DNA of 64,000 bases, taken from Adineta vaga (taxonomy: Eukaryota; Rotifera). The notes under the pieces were generated by a model. The model was not told the origin of the DNA. It saw nothing but the letters and a program-made list of their open reading frames with translations, and searched no databases. Location: contig CP075495.1 of the NCBI GenBank assembly GCA_021613535.1, positions 7,812,001 through 7,876,000 of the forward strand, given 5' to 3'. Positions 33,864-46,847 of the stretch are shown piece by piece (position 1 is the stretch's first letter; each line of letters begins with the position of its first letter). A program made the position numbers and the translations under genes.

Positions 33864-36800
33864 ATTCCGTTCTCGTCGTCTATGATGTACTGGATCGAAT
33901 CGAGGCTAACACTGATGTCAAAATAATATCTGAAAGATCATGATATAGACTAGTCAATAAATAAAACTTTATTCTTTATTTCAGTTCTCGCGTATTGTTG
34001 TATCTAAAACTCAACGTGCATTGATTCGAGTTGAACTAGAAGGTCAATTCCCTACTGGTAATATTCACTGAAAAAATTTACTTCGTTCTCCGCTCACTAT
34101 TGAATAAATCTAGTGCTTAACTATATTCAATTTATCATTGCAACATACAATCAAGCGGATGTTCTTGGTAAAATGTTTTCATGTCTATCCAAATGGTTGG
34201 AATTTGGTATCTCAATTATTAAAGTTGATTCACTTTTTGATTATTTATTCAATTCATTAAATAATGAAAGTATCTTCGATGATGCTTCAGATTGTATCAT
34301 TGTACTTTTTACATCGCCTGATGCATTAAAGTAAATTTCTTTTGAGAATTCTTAATAGTTTATTTTATTCTTGAAATTTAGATATCCAACGGTATTTACA
34401 CGTTTGTTACCCTATGTCTTACAATTGGAAAACATACTTGATCAATCATTAATGATTGGTGATAAAGTAAAATTTCAAAGTCGAAACTATTTGATGAAAA
34501 TAATGTTTTTCTCCATTGTTATTAAGGAAAAAGCGGAATGTATAACAAAATTAATAACACAATTTGGTGAAAATCTTGCTCAACTTATTATTCAAATGGC
34601 TATTACACCTAATCAACAAATGCAAACACTTTCACATAGATTTTGTTGTCTTGTTATGGTATGTACTTTCCTTTTGACTAAATCATCAGATTTCAATTTA
34701 AAATAAAAAAATGAACATTCTTTTCAGAAATGTACGGACATGAAAGGACAATATCCTGTTGAAGAAACATGTTCTGAATTAACATTTAGTTTTTGGTATG
34801 CATTACAAGTATGTCAAGAAAAAGTATCTTTTTTTCTGAAAGAAATCATCTTCTATCACAGGAAGAAGTTACATCAACAGACGAAGATGATAAACAAGTG
34901 ATTCTACTGGAATTATTTCGGCCATATTTTGAACGTTTAATCGAAGTATTAATTTGTAAAGGACAATTACCAGAAAATGATAGTATGTTTACAAGTGAAG
35001 ATAAAGAAACATTTCGATGTTATCGAGTTGATATAACAGATACAATGGTAAAAAAAAGAGCAAACGATTTGCTTTTTTTCTATAAGAAGGTTAAAACATT
35101 TTGATTTTCTTTCTAGATGTGTATGCATAATGTTTTGGGCAATCGAGCTATTGAAGGTATATAATCTTTCTTTAATCAAAGAGTCGAATGAAACGTTATG
35201 TGTATATTTATATTTTGTTTTAGTATTAGCCAATCATTTATTATTAGCTGTTGAACAAAATCAAACTTGGCAGGTATAATTGCATGAATTTGATTGAATT
35301 GTATGAAAGATTTTGTAATTCTTATGACTAGCGACAAGAATCCATTATCCAATTGGTCGGTGCTGGTTCAGAATATGTTCCACTTGATGAAAATCAAGTT
35401 TTACCACGGATTTTTTTACTTTTACCTAAATTAAATTTTTGTAATAGTTCTATTATTAATGCAACTCTTATGGTGCTTGGTAAATCGAATTTTGATTTAT
35501 CATAATCTCATTGACAAACATCTGCTTTTTGTTTATTAGGACAATATAGTAGTTGGTTAGGTCATCATCAAGAAACTTTACAAAATTGTGTACATTTATG
35601 TATTAATGCTTTATCAAATCCTGAATTAATTCAATCAGCTTCCATTGCTTTAAAAGAATTAACAATGGAAAATCGTATACATATGTCAAAATATCTTAAT
35701 GATATTTTTCCGATAATTAAAGTACGCACAACTTTTACGGCAATAAATAGCTATTTTATTCTTTATAGAATGTTCTGGAGAATGTTCATGTACAACCAAA
35801 TGATCGTATTCGTTGTGTAGCAATAATTGGTTATATTCTGTCAGCATATCCATCAAAAATTGTCATTGATCATTTAAATATATTACTTGCACCGGAAGTG
35901 AATAAATTATTAGCATATTTATCCGAAACTGGTGCTGATCAGGTAGAATAAGAAGAGAATATGGAGGTTTCTTTTTCTCAAAATGTCATTGGATTAATGT
36001 TTTCTTCTAGAATGTTGTATTACGAAAACAAAATATTTGTACAACATTAAGTTTCATATCAGTTTTGATAACGGCTATTGGTTATTGTGGTGATCAAAGT
36101 GATAATGACGAAAATGATCAAGAACAAAAAGCAAATGAAGTTACTAGTGACATACCTGAAGTGGTAAGATATCGAATTTGACAAAAACAAAAAAAAAGAG
36201 GGAATAAGAATTACAAATAACGAAGTTCATATGTTTTTATGAACATTGTAAATCTGTTACTTGACGATCGGTTGAATTAATCGGATTACATCTGGTTAGA
36301 AGATTTTTTCTCTATCTATTCAACGTTTTTCTTAGCTGTGTTGTGTTCTACGTGATCTTGATCCAATTCTGCATATGGTTCTTAAACAATATGCTGACGA
36401 TAATGAAGTTACAGAAGTAAGAGAGAAAGATCTGTTCATTCCATATGAATTCATCAAATAATTTGATTTTAAAGAAATTATGTGAAATTCTCTCACGAAC
36501 AGTAACAACATTAAGAGAATCCAGTAGTCCAATCTTGAACATACTTTTACAATTACTTCAAAATATTGGACCCACTATATTACATTTACAATTTCTGAAT
36601 TTTGTTAGAAATGTAAGTTAGCTTATTCAATTAAATAAACATAATTGCACATATTCTATCTTCTACTCGTTTTCATAGACTTTACTTCTTTTCTCTCAAG
36701 ACACAGATAAACAAACATTTAATTTATTTCTTGCTGTTCTTCAAAGATTTGGATGTCTTTTCAATGGAGGTTTGATGAAACTGATTTATTTAATTCATCA

Positions 36801-37734
36801 GAATTTACGACTATCGATGTATTCTAGATATTCAATGGTTAAAAAATCATGTTGATATTGTCGGAGACTTTGCAAATTTTCTGATACAAGTAAAATAAGT
36901 ATTTTCCCTTCTCTTCAAATATTCATTTCTATTGCATATAGGTTATCAAAAAGCTACCACATGTTGTACATCACTGTCCCAATGAAGCGTTTATTTTACT
37001 TTTTCAATTTGGTATAGATCTTTTGTTTTTAGAAGAAGTTTATATGTATAGACGTATTTTTATAGTAAAAAGTGGTCTACAGCTACATGAACAAACAACG
37101 TTAAGGAGTATAATCATGTTTACGGTAATTCGATGACAAATTTTAAAAATTAACTTTTATTAACTTCGTGATTTGTTTTGTAGTCAAATTATATTGAATA
37201 CACAAAGTCAAACCAACGTGCTGCTGATCTTTTGCAACAGAATGGTCTTGAAATTGTTCAGATTCTTCTTAAGGTACTGACATACACTTCTTAATGTAAC
37301 ATCAGATCTTGAATGTAGAGCAGAATTCACCTATCATAAATTTTCATTTTAATAAAATCTCATCATCTACTTTATCTTTTAGTGTATCGGTGGTACAAGT
37401 CCACGTCATTTAGTTGATACATTATCATTACCATTATTTACTCTCTCAAAATTATATATTGATTGGACATCCAATTGGGTTCAACAATGTTTAAATGATC
37501 CAAATTTCCCTACACCATCACCTAAACGTCATCATCGTGAAGCATTAATCAAAGCGTTAACATCGTAGATATTTGTTTTCATTAGATCATTTGCTTAAAG
37601 AAATTTTCTATTTCAAATTTCATTTTAGTGAACGTACCAGTCGTGCAAATTTCAAAGATCATATCAATACATTCTCATCGGCATGTCGTGGAATAGATTA
37701 TACTGGAGCAATGTCGAATAAAAATCGTACATGA
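32918..37734 (+). CDS. IPO13: Importin-13
   Basis: IPO13 is a bidirectional karyopherin-beta that imports and exports cargo through nuclear pores with RanGTP. More than twenty short exons with 45-70 nt introns give about 950 residues of alpha-helical HEAT repeats. Diagnostic parts are LNNILECLQYSPLAWDFSWK-LL, SVQFFGAVALCNKISKHL (the importin-beta N-terminal domain), ALIRVELEGQFPT, QTLSHRFCCLVM, FRCYRVDITDTM, the run near WQRQESIIQLVGAGSEYV, and the C-terminus HREALIKALTSERTSRANFK-DH...ACRGIDYTGAMSNKN, which corresponds to the LCRGLHGTDYT end of IPO13 rather than the end of TNPO3. The start at 32918 has a second Met two codons later. One intron contains a (TA)n run at 33824-33859. Confidence 0.85.
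33824..33859. repeat. (TA)n microsatellite in an IPO13 intron
   Basis: An uninterrupted AT dinucleotide run of about 36 bp, inside an intron. Confidence 0.9.
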
Positions 37735-38066
37735 CAAACTGGAATTTCTTAAAACAAAAACAACTAAGCTATTTGGACATATATTCTTTCTATTACTTTC
37801 TCTTTCTCTTTTTTTTCCTTCTTTTGATTTGTTCATTTATTTATATAAGGATGATTAGTCGTCTTTCATTTTTCAACTAGCTGATAACACTGTTTCTCAT
37901 GTGTGTACAGTTCTTTTTTTTTGTAAAAGTGAAGATATTTTTTTTTCACTATCCTTCATATGTGTTTTCAAAAGATAAGAAACACACGTTGAAGAACTTT
38001 CGACTAAATAGTTTACTGCATTCTTTCTTTCTTTTTTTTAAAAAACTTTATGTGTATTTTGAGATC
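37735..38066. other. Spacer between IPO13 and TANGO2
   Basis: A pyrimidine-rich 332-bp same-strand spacer. It holds the IPO13 3'UTR and the TANGO2 5' region. No gene is seen. Confidence 0.4.
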
Positions 38067-39296
38067 ATGTGTATTCTTTTCTGTTATTTACAAGACGAAA
38101 ACATTGATACAGGCTATGAATTGATTCTATTATCCAATCGAGATGAAGATTTTCAACGACCAGCTCTTCATGCTCATGTTTGGAAAGATACGAAATATGC
38201 TATTGGAGGTTGGAAATCTTACTTCTTTTGTTTGATATAATGTAGACGCATACTTTTCATGTAAAGGACAAGATCAGACACCAACACGTGAAGGTGGAAC
38301 TTGGTTATGTTTGAATACTGTTCAAAAAAAGATTGGTGTTTTATTAAATTTAACTTCACGTTTATTAGACGAGAAAAATCTAAATGCACAAAGTCGAGGC
38401 TATTTGGTAACAAATTTCGTCAATAATCCTGAAGTTCATCTTGATTCATATATGGATGAGTTACAAAAGTCTAAACTAAATTATACTGGATTTAATTTTC
38501 TTGGTCTCGAAAGACAAACGTATGGAAAGTGAGTCATGACGACTTCTTGTACTCCGATGACATCCATATTTTGTTCTATTGATAGAAAATGGCGTGCAAA
38601 ATATATCAATAATATTTCTCTTGAAACATTACCAGTTGAAATCGATACAAGTAAGTTATTGTCATCGATGAATTTTATTTCTAAGTCAATTCTTTGTGTA
38701 TATGCTAGCGATATTCGGTTTCAGTAATCATATTTATGGTGATCAATATGCATTTGAAAAAACGCGCCATGGTTGTCAATTATTAAAAACACATCTCGCA
38801 GAATTAACTGATAATTATACAAAGACAATTACTGATGAAAATGAATTAATTCGACGACTATTTTCTATACTAAGTGATAGTACAGTGTAAGTTTATTCTG
38901 ATGAAGAAAAATAAGTTATGTAAAATGTATGTGTGTATTTTTATTATTTAGATTTGTTGATGATTCCAATGTTGCTAGTGTATATTCTCATTATACAACA
39001 GCAAATCGAAATCAAATTTCATCCATTAATGTTCTTACGACAGATGAAGAACGAACGTATGGAACAAGGTTAGTGATCTTTTATGTAATTTATAAATCTA
39101 TATATGTTTCATATGCTTTTCTCTGTATAGAACATCGACGATAATTCTTGTTCGTCGTAATCAAACTGGTCTATATATTGAGAAAACACTTGGTGATCCA
39201 TTAGTTGATTCCTCAGTTTGGATAGAACATCAGTGGCATTTTGATTTGAATAATATAAATGAATCTCCCGTTCTAATAAATTCATCCGATAAATAA
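38067..39296 (+). CDS. TANGO2: TANGO2-like NRDE-family protein
   Basis: TANGO2 proteins belong to the NTN-hydrolase-like NRDE family and affect Golgi organisation and mitochondrial lipid/haem handling. The N-terminus MCILFCYLQ...YELILLSNRDEDFQRP carries the invariant initial MC and the NRDE motif. It is followed by REGGTWLCLNTVQKKIGVLL, LTSRLLDEKNLNAQSRGYLV-TNF, YTGFNFLGLE, IFGFSNHIYGDQYAFEKTRH, and the C-terminal YGTRTSTIILVRRNQTGLYI, matching the family's YGTRTNTIILV. About six exons, with the first at 38067-38208. If Met1 is removed, Cys2 becomes the N-terminal nucleophile. The length of about 300 residues is slightly more than human. The stop at 39294 overlaps an AATAAA. Confidence 0.88.
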
Positions 39297-39543
39297 AGAG
39301 AAAGAATAATTACAAGGTTAAAAACAAAAGAAACAAGAAAGACTGCAATCTTCTTCTCTCTATGTAAAATAATTGATTATCTTCTTCTTCTTCTGTGAAT
39401 TGATAATACGACAGATACAGAGACACAGAGAAACAGAGAGAGAGAGAGAGACCGGGGAAGAAAAAAAGAAAGACAGTAGTACCATTCATTGTTGGTTTAT
39501 ATCTCAGCAAGGTTAGTTATCATATTCTTGGGAATTTGAGCTT

Positions 39544-40620
39544 ATGTCATCAACAAATGATGTCTATCATCATCTATTTGTTCAAACTTTACCGAAAAGT
39601 ATCTTAAAAAAGTCACCATCACCAAGATTTTCTGATACATCAATCAATCTTGAAAATGACTATAATTCAACTATGACTCCATCATCATCTTCAGAAATGG
39701 AAAAGAATGATATTGACAAGAACGAACTTGATGATAATCAATCCGTTGAAAACGATATTATGTTACTTTCATCAACGGACAAAACAATCATGACATCTGA
39801 TGAAAATTTATGTCCATATGAAATTGATCATGGATCAATAAGAACAGTTCCATGTGCTGATTCATCGTCATTATCTTCGGCTTCAGATGATGAACAACAA
39901 AAACGTATGAAAGTCAAATCGAAGAAAATTTATTCGCGTACATTAGTTGTTAATGATATAAGATCGTCATCAGCATCGTCAAGTGATAATAATAATGAAA
40001 GAAAAGTAAAACGATCTATGCTAGGATCTAAACTAACGACTATGCGCCTTGATAAACATCGACATAAAGATATGCAACTCGATGAATTCATGCGCAAGTA
40101 TCAACAACTAGGAGGCATTCATGTCCCGACTAAAGATGATCACGTTAAAGAGCAGACAACCGAAGAAAATCTGACAAACAATGATGGAAACAATTATCAG
40201 CAGTAAGTGCAGTTAGGCCATCTGGAGAATTTTGTTGAAATATTTTTTCATTACAGATCGTCGATAACACATCAACGAACTTCTCAGATTACTAATGAAT
40301 CAGTCAATGATGAAACAACAAAGTTTTTAAAATCGTTCGATACAATTCATCTGCCAACAAAATCTCTATCACCATTACAATTATTATTTGATGTTGCACG
40401 AACAAATTATTGTGATCGACGAACTAAAATTGATCATATACGACATTATATTGAAGAACAAATTGGAATATCAGCTTTTCTAACCATGTATAAATTAATC
40501 AAATCATCGCGAATACCTATTGATATACGAAACAAACCTTTTTGTTATTATGCAAATTTTATTCCTCATATCTGCTGTTTAATTTTGCTCGAAAGTGAAC
40601 AACAACGAAATCGACTATAA
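39544..40620 (+). CDS. Uncharacterised Ser-rich, mostly disordered protein
   Basis: Not recognised. Two exons (39544-40201 and 40258-40620, with a 56-nt GT-AG intron) give about 338 residues. The N-terminal two thirds is low-complexity and charged (SPSPRFSDTS, SSLSSASDDEQQKRMKVKSK-K, SSSASSSDNNNERKVKR), with many potential phosphosites. The last about 90 residues are more ordered: PLQLLFDVARTNYCDRRTKI, DHIRHYIEEQIGISAFLTMY and KLIKSSRIPIDIRNKPFCYY. The central part faintly resembles the short C-terminal helical motif of some NEK kinases (ExxxG...F...Y..IK), but there is no kinase domain. It converges with the minus-strand gene at 40701, with about 80 bp between stops. Confidence 0.55.
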
Positions 40621-40700
40621 AATCGAAGAAAACGTACTCTACAAGAGAGAATGAATGAAATTGAAACCAATTCAACATGACAATTGTATTTTGGTTCTTT

Positions 40701-41351
40701 TTATGGATAAGCATGTGATTCTGATTTGTTTTTAGAAGAAGAAGAATACGTAGAACTATAGTCATGTGTGGATGATTCATAAACCATTTCTTGATAATAT
40801 AATCTTGTATAGCAATCGGATACGAAGTATGGGCAACATGAAGCCATATTTGAATAGCAATAATAACCACAGGAAGATATTGGTAAATAATTGTAGATTG
40901 GCGGGTACGGATAAAACTGATTTATGTTTGGTACAGTTTCAGTAAAAGTTGACGACGAGAATTGATGAGAAGATTTTTCATTTCTATGCATATATGTTGA
41001 TCGTTGAGATTTTGAACGATGATGATAAGTATCAATATGAGAATTATTTCGTTTTCGTGAAGTTTTTGATATGCTATATTGATAACGATGACGAGCATGA
41101 AATAAATCATCATCTCCCAAAAGATCACCAATGGTTGGATTTGATTTTTCCTTCTTGACTTTACTCTTTTCGATATTCCATTCACTTGGTTTATAAAACT
41201 GAAATTTTGCTGAACACGATCTGTTGTGAAAAGTTAAACTACTACTTCGCTGTAGTTGTAACGTTCTATTCGGTTGAAATTGAATTGAAATATAAGGAAG
41301 TGATTTACAAACAATAGGTTTGTTAGTCAAACAATTCAACTTCTTTTCCAT
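40701..41351 (-). CDS. Uncharacterised Ser/Tyr-rich protein
   Basis: Not recognised. A single exon encodes 216 residues. The N-terminal part is basic with QLQRSSSLTFHNRSCSAKFQ-F and NPTIGDLLGDDDLFHARHRY; the latter looks like a short conserved acidic motif. The middle is Ser/Arg/His-rich, and the C-terminus is Tyr/Cys-rich (FYPYPPIYNYLPISSCGYYC, CCPYFVSDCYTRLYYQ). No signal peptide or membrane segment is seen. The coding status rests on frame length and composition only. Confidence 0.45.
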   Translation of the reverse strand: MEKKLNCLTNKPIVCKSLPYISIQFQPNRTLQLQRSSSLTFHNRSCSAKFQFYKPSEWNIEKSKVKKEKSNPTIGDLLGDDDLFHARHRYQYSISKTSRKRNNSHIDTYHHRSKSQRSTYMHRNEKSSHQFSSSTFTETVPNINQFYPYPPIYNYLPISSCGYYCYSNMASCCPYFVSDCYTRLYYQEMVYESSTHDYSSTYSSSSKNKSESHAYP

Positions 41352-41741
41352 GAAGAATTTTAATTACTAATAACTTCTAGATTTCGTTTGGGTATGTATC
41401 CACTATTGAATATCGCGTATCAAATATCAAGCATAATGTACTCGTCATTGTCAGAAATGGATGTCAAGAAAGATGAAAAATACGCGCAATATGAAAAGTT
41501 AGTTTTCTATCAATACAATTTGTTTTAGAAAATAATGCTGTGAAGGAAAAAGACATTTTAGCGGAATGGTAGATATGAAAAGATATACAAAAATAGAGAC
41601 TTGAGAGTACACAGTATAGAATTACCTTACGTATATACTAAACAATTCTAGATATACGCGGCAATGTTGATGATGATTTTCCATAATTTCTACGCTCGCT
41701 ATTCTATGTTTTGCGCATGTGTCTTGCTAAAATGAATTAAA

Positions 41742-42478
41742 ATGAATGAAGCGCAAAGTCAGCATTGTTTTTTTTATTACTTTATTAAATATCTATAATT
41801 GACTGTAGTTCATCAACGACACACAAAATTAAGTTCAGATAAAGAAGAATTTTGTCGAGCATTATTGAATAATAAATATCCAATATGGGTATAATTTGAT
41901 GTGTTATTCTATCACCTAACTAAAATATATTCAAGATTGATGAAGATAGGATGAAAAAACGTAAAAAATGTTGTTACCTACCTCCTGATAATTATGTTTA
42001 TGGTCTTAAACATCCGAAAACAAATGGTATAACAGGTGTAGCAGCATGTATGTGTGAAATTGTGTATTAGTCGAAAGGATTTTTATCGTAGCTCTGCAAT
42101 ACTATGAAACTCCAATAAACAACAATATATCAAAATTTAGAACTATTCCTAATTTTATCCTTATGAACAAACTTGCCGCTCAATTAGGTTTGACGAAAGT
42201 GTCAGACATCCACCCATATCGGTAGATTACGACTCTTTTTATCTCTTTACACCAAATTCTCTTCTTTCTTGTATTCATCAGAAAAATAATCACTAACCAT
42301 CCAAAAAATCAATGTGCTTGTTACCATACATATCTAAAGAAGAATCCCATACCAGATATTATTCATGGACGAAAAACATGGTACGCCTTTTCATCATAGA
42401 AATAACTCATGCATTAAATCATACAGTGCACAACAATCCATTCGAGATGTTATCGAACATAAGTATATCTCTGAATGA
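41742..42478 (+). CDS. CFAP77-like ciliary microtubule inner protein
   Basis: Five or six very short exons read in frame: HQRHTKLSSDKEEFCRALLN; then CCYLPPDNYVYGLKHPKTNG-ITGVAA; LQYYETPINNNISKFRTIPN-FILMNKLAAQLGLTKVSDIHPYR; CYHTYLKKNPIPDIIHGRKT; and CAQQSIRDVIEHKYISE then TGA at 42476. The order YG...G(V)..A...NF..N..A...GL...YR...P.P...G...I.D...HKY follows human CFAP77, which stabilises the seam of ciliary doublet microtubules. The protein stops right after the HKY block, whereas the human protein continues for about 100 residues, so this is a short form or a truncated paralogue. The first exon is uncertain. ATG 41742 (MNEAQSQH) joins in phase but uses a weak GTTTTT donor. The family call is by eye and moderate. 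Confidence 0.45.
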
Positions 42479-42807
42479 CTTCTCTAAGTTAAGTGCCATT
42501 CGTTGTTGTAAAAACATCGTGAATAATTCTCCACATTATACCTAAAGTCAAAACAACAATAGTTTTCTAACAATTTTTGGACTTCTTTTTATTCTGCATC
42601 AAATGCCAACATCTTGTTTAATTACTAAAAAAGCGGATTTAATACAAGGAAAAGAAAATAAATATAGAGCAGATGGTATAGAAAAAACGTGTTCAAGAAA
42701 ATCAAGAATTGACATCGAAAGTTTTTAATGATCATTCGATTTTGATATATTGAAGATGGACAAACAAAGTTTTCTTATTAAAAGTTGTTTTTTCATAAGG
42801 ATCGACG

Positions 42808-44202
42808 TCAAGTAATATCTAGTTTAAGTAAAAGACTATATATAATTATAGTAAATGGAAAATCAATTGTATACTTATTGTAAATTCGACTTGATTTTTC
42901 TTCGACTTTACTGACAGATGGCTGTACGACGGATTCAATATTGAACTTTTCACCATCTATGTTTTGTAGATAGAACAATAAATAAAATTTAGAAAAAAAA
43001 GAATTGATTAGTTGTTTTACCATCTTGAAGATGAAGATTTGTTAATGAATGCCATTGGGCTTTAGTTGTTGCATCGATTGAATCCATTGAAAATAATTGT
43101 TCAAGATGAGTTGGAATTCGTCGTTGTTGTTGATTATTATTCAACAATTCATAATCAGCTGTTGATGCACATAAGGCATCAATCGGATGATGTTTAAATG
43201 TATCCAATAATGCTGGAAGATTTTCCGATTTTTTACAAAATATTGCTGAATCAAATAACCATGGAGCTAGTAGATGTATTTCATTTTGATTTTTCATCCA
43301 GATTAAACGAGACGTTTGATTCATATTTAACAAAAGACTAAATATTATTAATTGAATTTGGAAATACCTTTAGAAAAAAAATGAATTCAATCTTTGGTCT
43401 AACTTACGCAGTTGAGAGCAAATGACGATTAAAGCTTTCTTGTGAATGTTGTATCACGTCATTCGTTTTTGATAATAAACGAATAACCGGTAGATTTGAA
43501 TGATTTTTAGTTGGTTTCTTATATTTACTGCTCGCTTTATTAGCATAATGAAGGAAATGACTCCAACCGACAGTTAATAGATTCGATGTTGATTCCTTTA
43601 TAATTAAACCTCTTTTTAATGGTCGTAATGGATTTGATGTATATTTTCTTATTAATTCGAAACTATCTTCATCAGTAATAATACAATCAACTGCAAATTT
43701 CCGAATTAGTTCAGATATTCTAACAGTTGTTAGGTCGTTTGGATCACATGAAGAATAAACTATACCACTTTGGTGACATGCCAGCTGTAATAAAATGCGT
43801 TCCACTGATGCATTAGGTAAAATAACAAGTATCTATTGAAAACGAGAATGATTGATTTCGAAAAAGAATAACAACAAAATGATGTACTGTTTGGCCTGCA
43901 GTTAAACCATATACTTTTCCCGTGAGTACATTAGCATATTGAGATGATTGAGCATAGATATCGGCACAGGTATATTTTTTATATCGATTATTGTCATTGT
44001 CACATATCCATAATGCGTGTTCGGTTGGATATTCGACAGCTCGATAATGTAAGATGTCATGAGCAAGATTCGATTTAGTCTTGCTCAATATTTGTAAATC
44101 TTTGCTAATTAATGATGTTACTCTCTCATCTTGTGACGTAATAGATAATTGTTTAAAAACGTCCTTAGTCCAAAGTCGCTGTATATTACGTATGAATCTC
44201 AT
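42808..44202 (-). CDS. ACSM-like acyl-CoA synthetase homologue with degenerate P-loop, truncated
   Basis: Four exons (43888-44202, 43408-43832, 43021-43337, 42808-42956) give about 400 residues, against about 570 in ACSM enzymes. The N-terminus MRFIRNIQRLWTKDVFKQL looks like a mitochondrial transit peptide. Next come ACSM-like blocks: EHALWICDNDNNRYKKYTCA-DIYAQSSQYANVLTG, ILVILPNASVERILLQLACH, the ITDEDS region, then IQHSQESFNRHLLS and LLAPWLFDSAIFCKKSENLP with HHPIDALCASTADYELL. Where the ATP-binding signature TSGTTGxPK should stand, just before QHSQ, the sequence is RLLSKTNDV. The second half, including the catalytic YGxTE motif and the C-terminal lid, is missing. It is therefore predicted to be inactive: a pseudoenzyme or a decaying gene with intact frames. 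Confidence 0.6.
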
Positions 44203-44649
44203 TTTTTTTGTAATGTTACGACTATGCAGAAAAAAACTATTCATAATATATATATACATATATTACTCACGCAAAACACTCACATGAAGCGAAGGCGTCT
44301 ATAGAAGTAAAAAAATGTGAGCGCGTTTGTTTCCGCGTGTTTCTTTTCTTATATTTTAAGAAAAAACCAACTTACACAGTAAACTTCCTTGTTGGATTTT
44401 TCCTCTGTGATTACATCAGCATATTTGATTCATCAATAAAATATGACGTCTTATTTCTTTTACTTCCTACATATGATTGAAAACGAAAGTTTTATTTAAA
44501 TCATATTCATCATTTTATTACGAACAAAAATAACATGTAAATCTATAATACATTTTTTTGATTTTTTTCATCAACATTCATATGTACATAAGTTAATTAG
44601 AAAGTATTTTGATTGCACAAAAACAGAAACAAAAAGACAATGAAAGTGC
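44203..44649. other. Spacer between ACSM-like and ankyrin genes
   Basis: AT-rich 447-bp spacer between two minus-strand genes, with a short TA run near 44248. Nothing else is recognised. Confidence 0.4.
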
Positions 44650-45589
44650 TTATATATCATCGAGTAAGATATATTTAATTAATTGTTTATTATGTATTGG
44701 TAGAGTTTTGATACGTTCTCGAAACTGACTACTTGCTATGTGTCGACGAATGTCCAAACGACATAAACTTTTTAATGAACGTGGTCGCTGTTGAAATAAT
44801 GTTCGAGAAGGATTATAACCAGCTTCCATTAATAAACATGCTAAACGCATATGTTTATTAAGAACTAACCATTGAAAAAGATTTTTATCATTGATATTAA
44901 ATGTTATAGCACCATATCGTATAAGATCATTGAGAATTGATAAATTATATTTAACAAAATCAAATGCTGTCAAATGATATTGATTATAGATACGAACATT
45001 GGCACCGGCATGTTCAAGTAATAAACGAACAATTTCACTATCTGAATGAAGTACAGCTAACATTAGTGGTGTTGTACCATGACGATCTTGTGCGTCAACA
45101 TTTGCACCTATGAAAAGACGAGAAAAAGAATCAGATAAATGATCAATTGAATTCTTATCTTATTTACCATGTTGAAGAAGAAATTGAACGATATCAAAAC
45201 GATTTGATTTAGCTAATACAGCGAAATGAAGTGGAGATTTCCAACCGGGTAAATGTTGTTTATTTACATTTGCATGAAAATAATTTACTAATATGTCAAC
45301 AATTTCATATGAACCAAAATGACATGCAGCAGCTAGAAAACAACGTATATTTTCATTTCATAGATATTACAAACAAAAGAAAATTACCTAATGGTGTTAT
45401 AGGATGATTGAAATCATCTCGATATGAACTAAAATAGAAACTTTGATTGATTTTCAATCGATATCGATTCGATTCAAGAATGTATCGAACTGCAGTTAGA
45501 TCACGTTGATTTATAGCAATAATTAATCGATCATCAATATTAGTAGATGTAAGAAAACGATGAGCAGGCAACATAATTAAATTTAACAA
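44650..45589 (-). CDS. Ankyrin repeat and SOCS box (ASB-like) protein
   Basis: Three exons (45388-45589, 45168-45332, 44650-45107) give about 275 residues. Ankyrin repeats are evident: DRLIIAINQRDLTAVRYILE, HPITPLAAACHFGSYEIVDI-LV, SPLHFAVLAKSNRFDIVQFL-LQHGANVDAQD and TTPLMLAVLHSDSEIVRLLL-EHAGANV. The C-terminus RPRSLKSLCRLDIRRHIASS followed by IKTLPIHNKQLIKYILLDDI is a SOCS box, with the typical SLxxLCRxxIR and LPxxLxxYL pattern, which recruits Elongin B/C and a Cullin-5 ubiquitin ligase. It is therefore predicted to be a substrate receptor of a ubiquitin ligase. The target is unknown. The start is either 45589 or the Met at 45571. Confidence 0.8.
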
Positions 45590-46847
45590 AAAGAAATGGA
45601 TATTCGTACTATTGTTGTTTGTTAAGAAGTTAATTGATTGACATTTAATTTGAGCGATTGCTGCTGTTATGTTGAATGATTTAAAGATAAGGATAGCGAA
45701 AGCTAGTCCATTCCATAGAATACCAAAGATTTTGATTGGTATATAACGGTAAAAAGATAAGACAATGGTTTTTTTGTTATCGAATTCAAGGAAATTATAT
45801 ATATGAAGATTGTTTTGATACCTTGAATGTTATCTGTTGAAGAGTTGTGACTAAGAAATAAAGGAAGAATACGTAAATAATCTCAATTCTGAGATTATAT
45901 CTTATTCCTTTATTTTCTAACGATAAAGATTTTTATTCAATTGACTAGATATCTGAACTGAATGAAAGATTCAATAGGAAAGTATTACAAAACAAAACAA
46001 AAAGCAGGTTTCTTTTCTAGAAGGAAGATTCTCGTAATATGGCTTAAACTGAAGACAAATTTACTATTTATTTCATATCTTTTCTACTTGAAGATGTTAG
46101 TTTCAGAGAAAAAGATGTACTATAGATGAAGTAATAATTTATTTAGAATAAAACTAGTTGATATCATCTATTGATAATAAATGTTCGGAATAAATCTCTT
46201 TCAAGACAATTAACTTATATATATTCTTATTCAATATACATGTAAGAAACTGGTGACATCTATAAGTTTGATAAAAATATGATTGCAACATCCATTTGGG
46301 TAATCTGCAATTTCGAAATGGCTTCTCAATCAATTAGTTATACACATATATATATATACTATTATCCATTGAAAATTGAAAAAAGAGAAAAAGAAATTCT
46401 TTCCGTTGTTTCGTATAATTTATTCTATCGCGTATATAAATGTATTGAAATGCATTTAGACGTCGACGATATACCATTGTTCTCTAGTCTATATTCATTT
46501 AACCTTTTAAATCACTTCTTTTCCTTCAATTTCCATCATTCATTATTCTAACTGATTATTCCAAAGAATTTATTCAGTCAATAAAATCGTCTCTCGACCA
46601 TTATCATCATCAAGACCAAAGTAAACTGTCCATCATCTTATAGAAATTTTTCTAAATTCTTCTGCGATTGGAAAAAAAATTGAGGAAAAGTTTTCCTCAC
46701 GTTTCTATTCTTTCTATTTTTTTTGCATAAATCATACAGAATAGTAATGATTTTTTCCCACCTCTTTCAGAGACAACAATATTGGTCATCAGATAACTAC
46801 TTTCTATGTGGTAGATGATTAAAATTGAAAATAAATAGAAACAATTC
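45590..46847. other. Divergent intergenic region, no gene seen
   Basis: About 1.26 kb of AT-rich sequence between the minus-strand ASB-like gene and plus-strand ZC3H18, with a short TA run near 46345. No supported coding segment. Confidence 0.4.
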
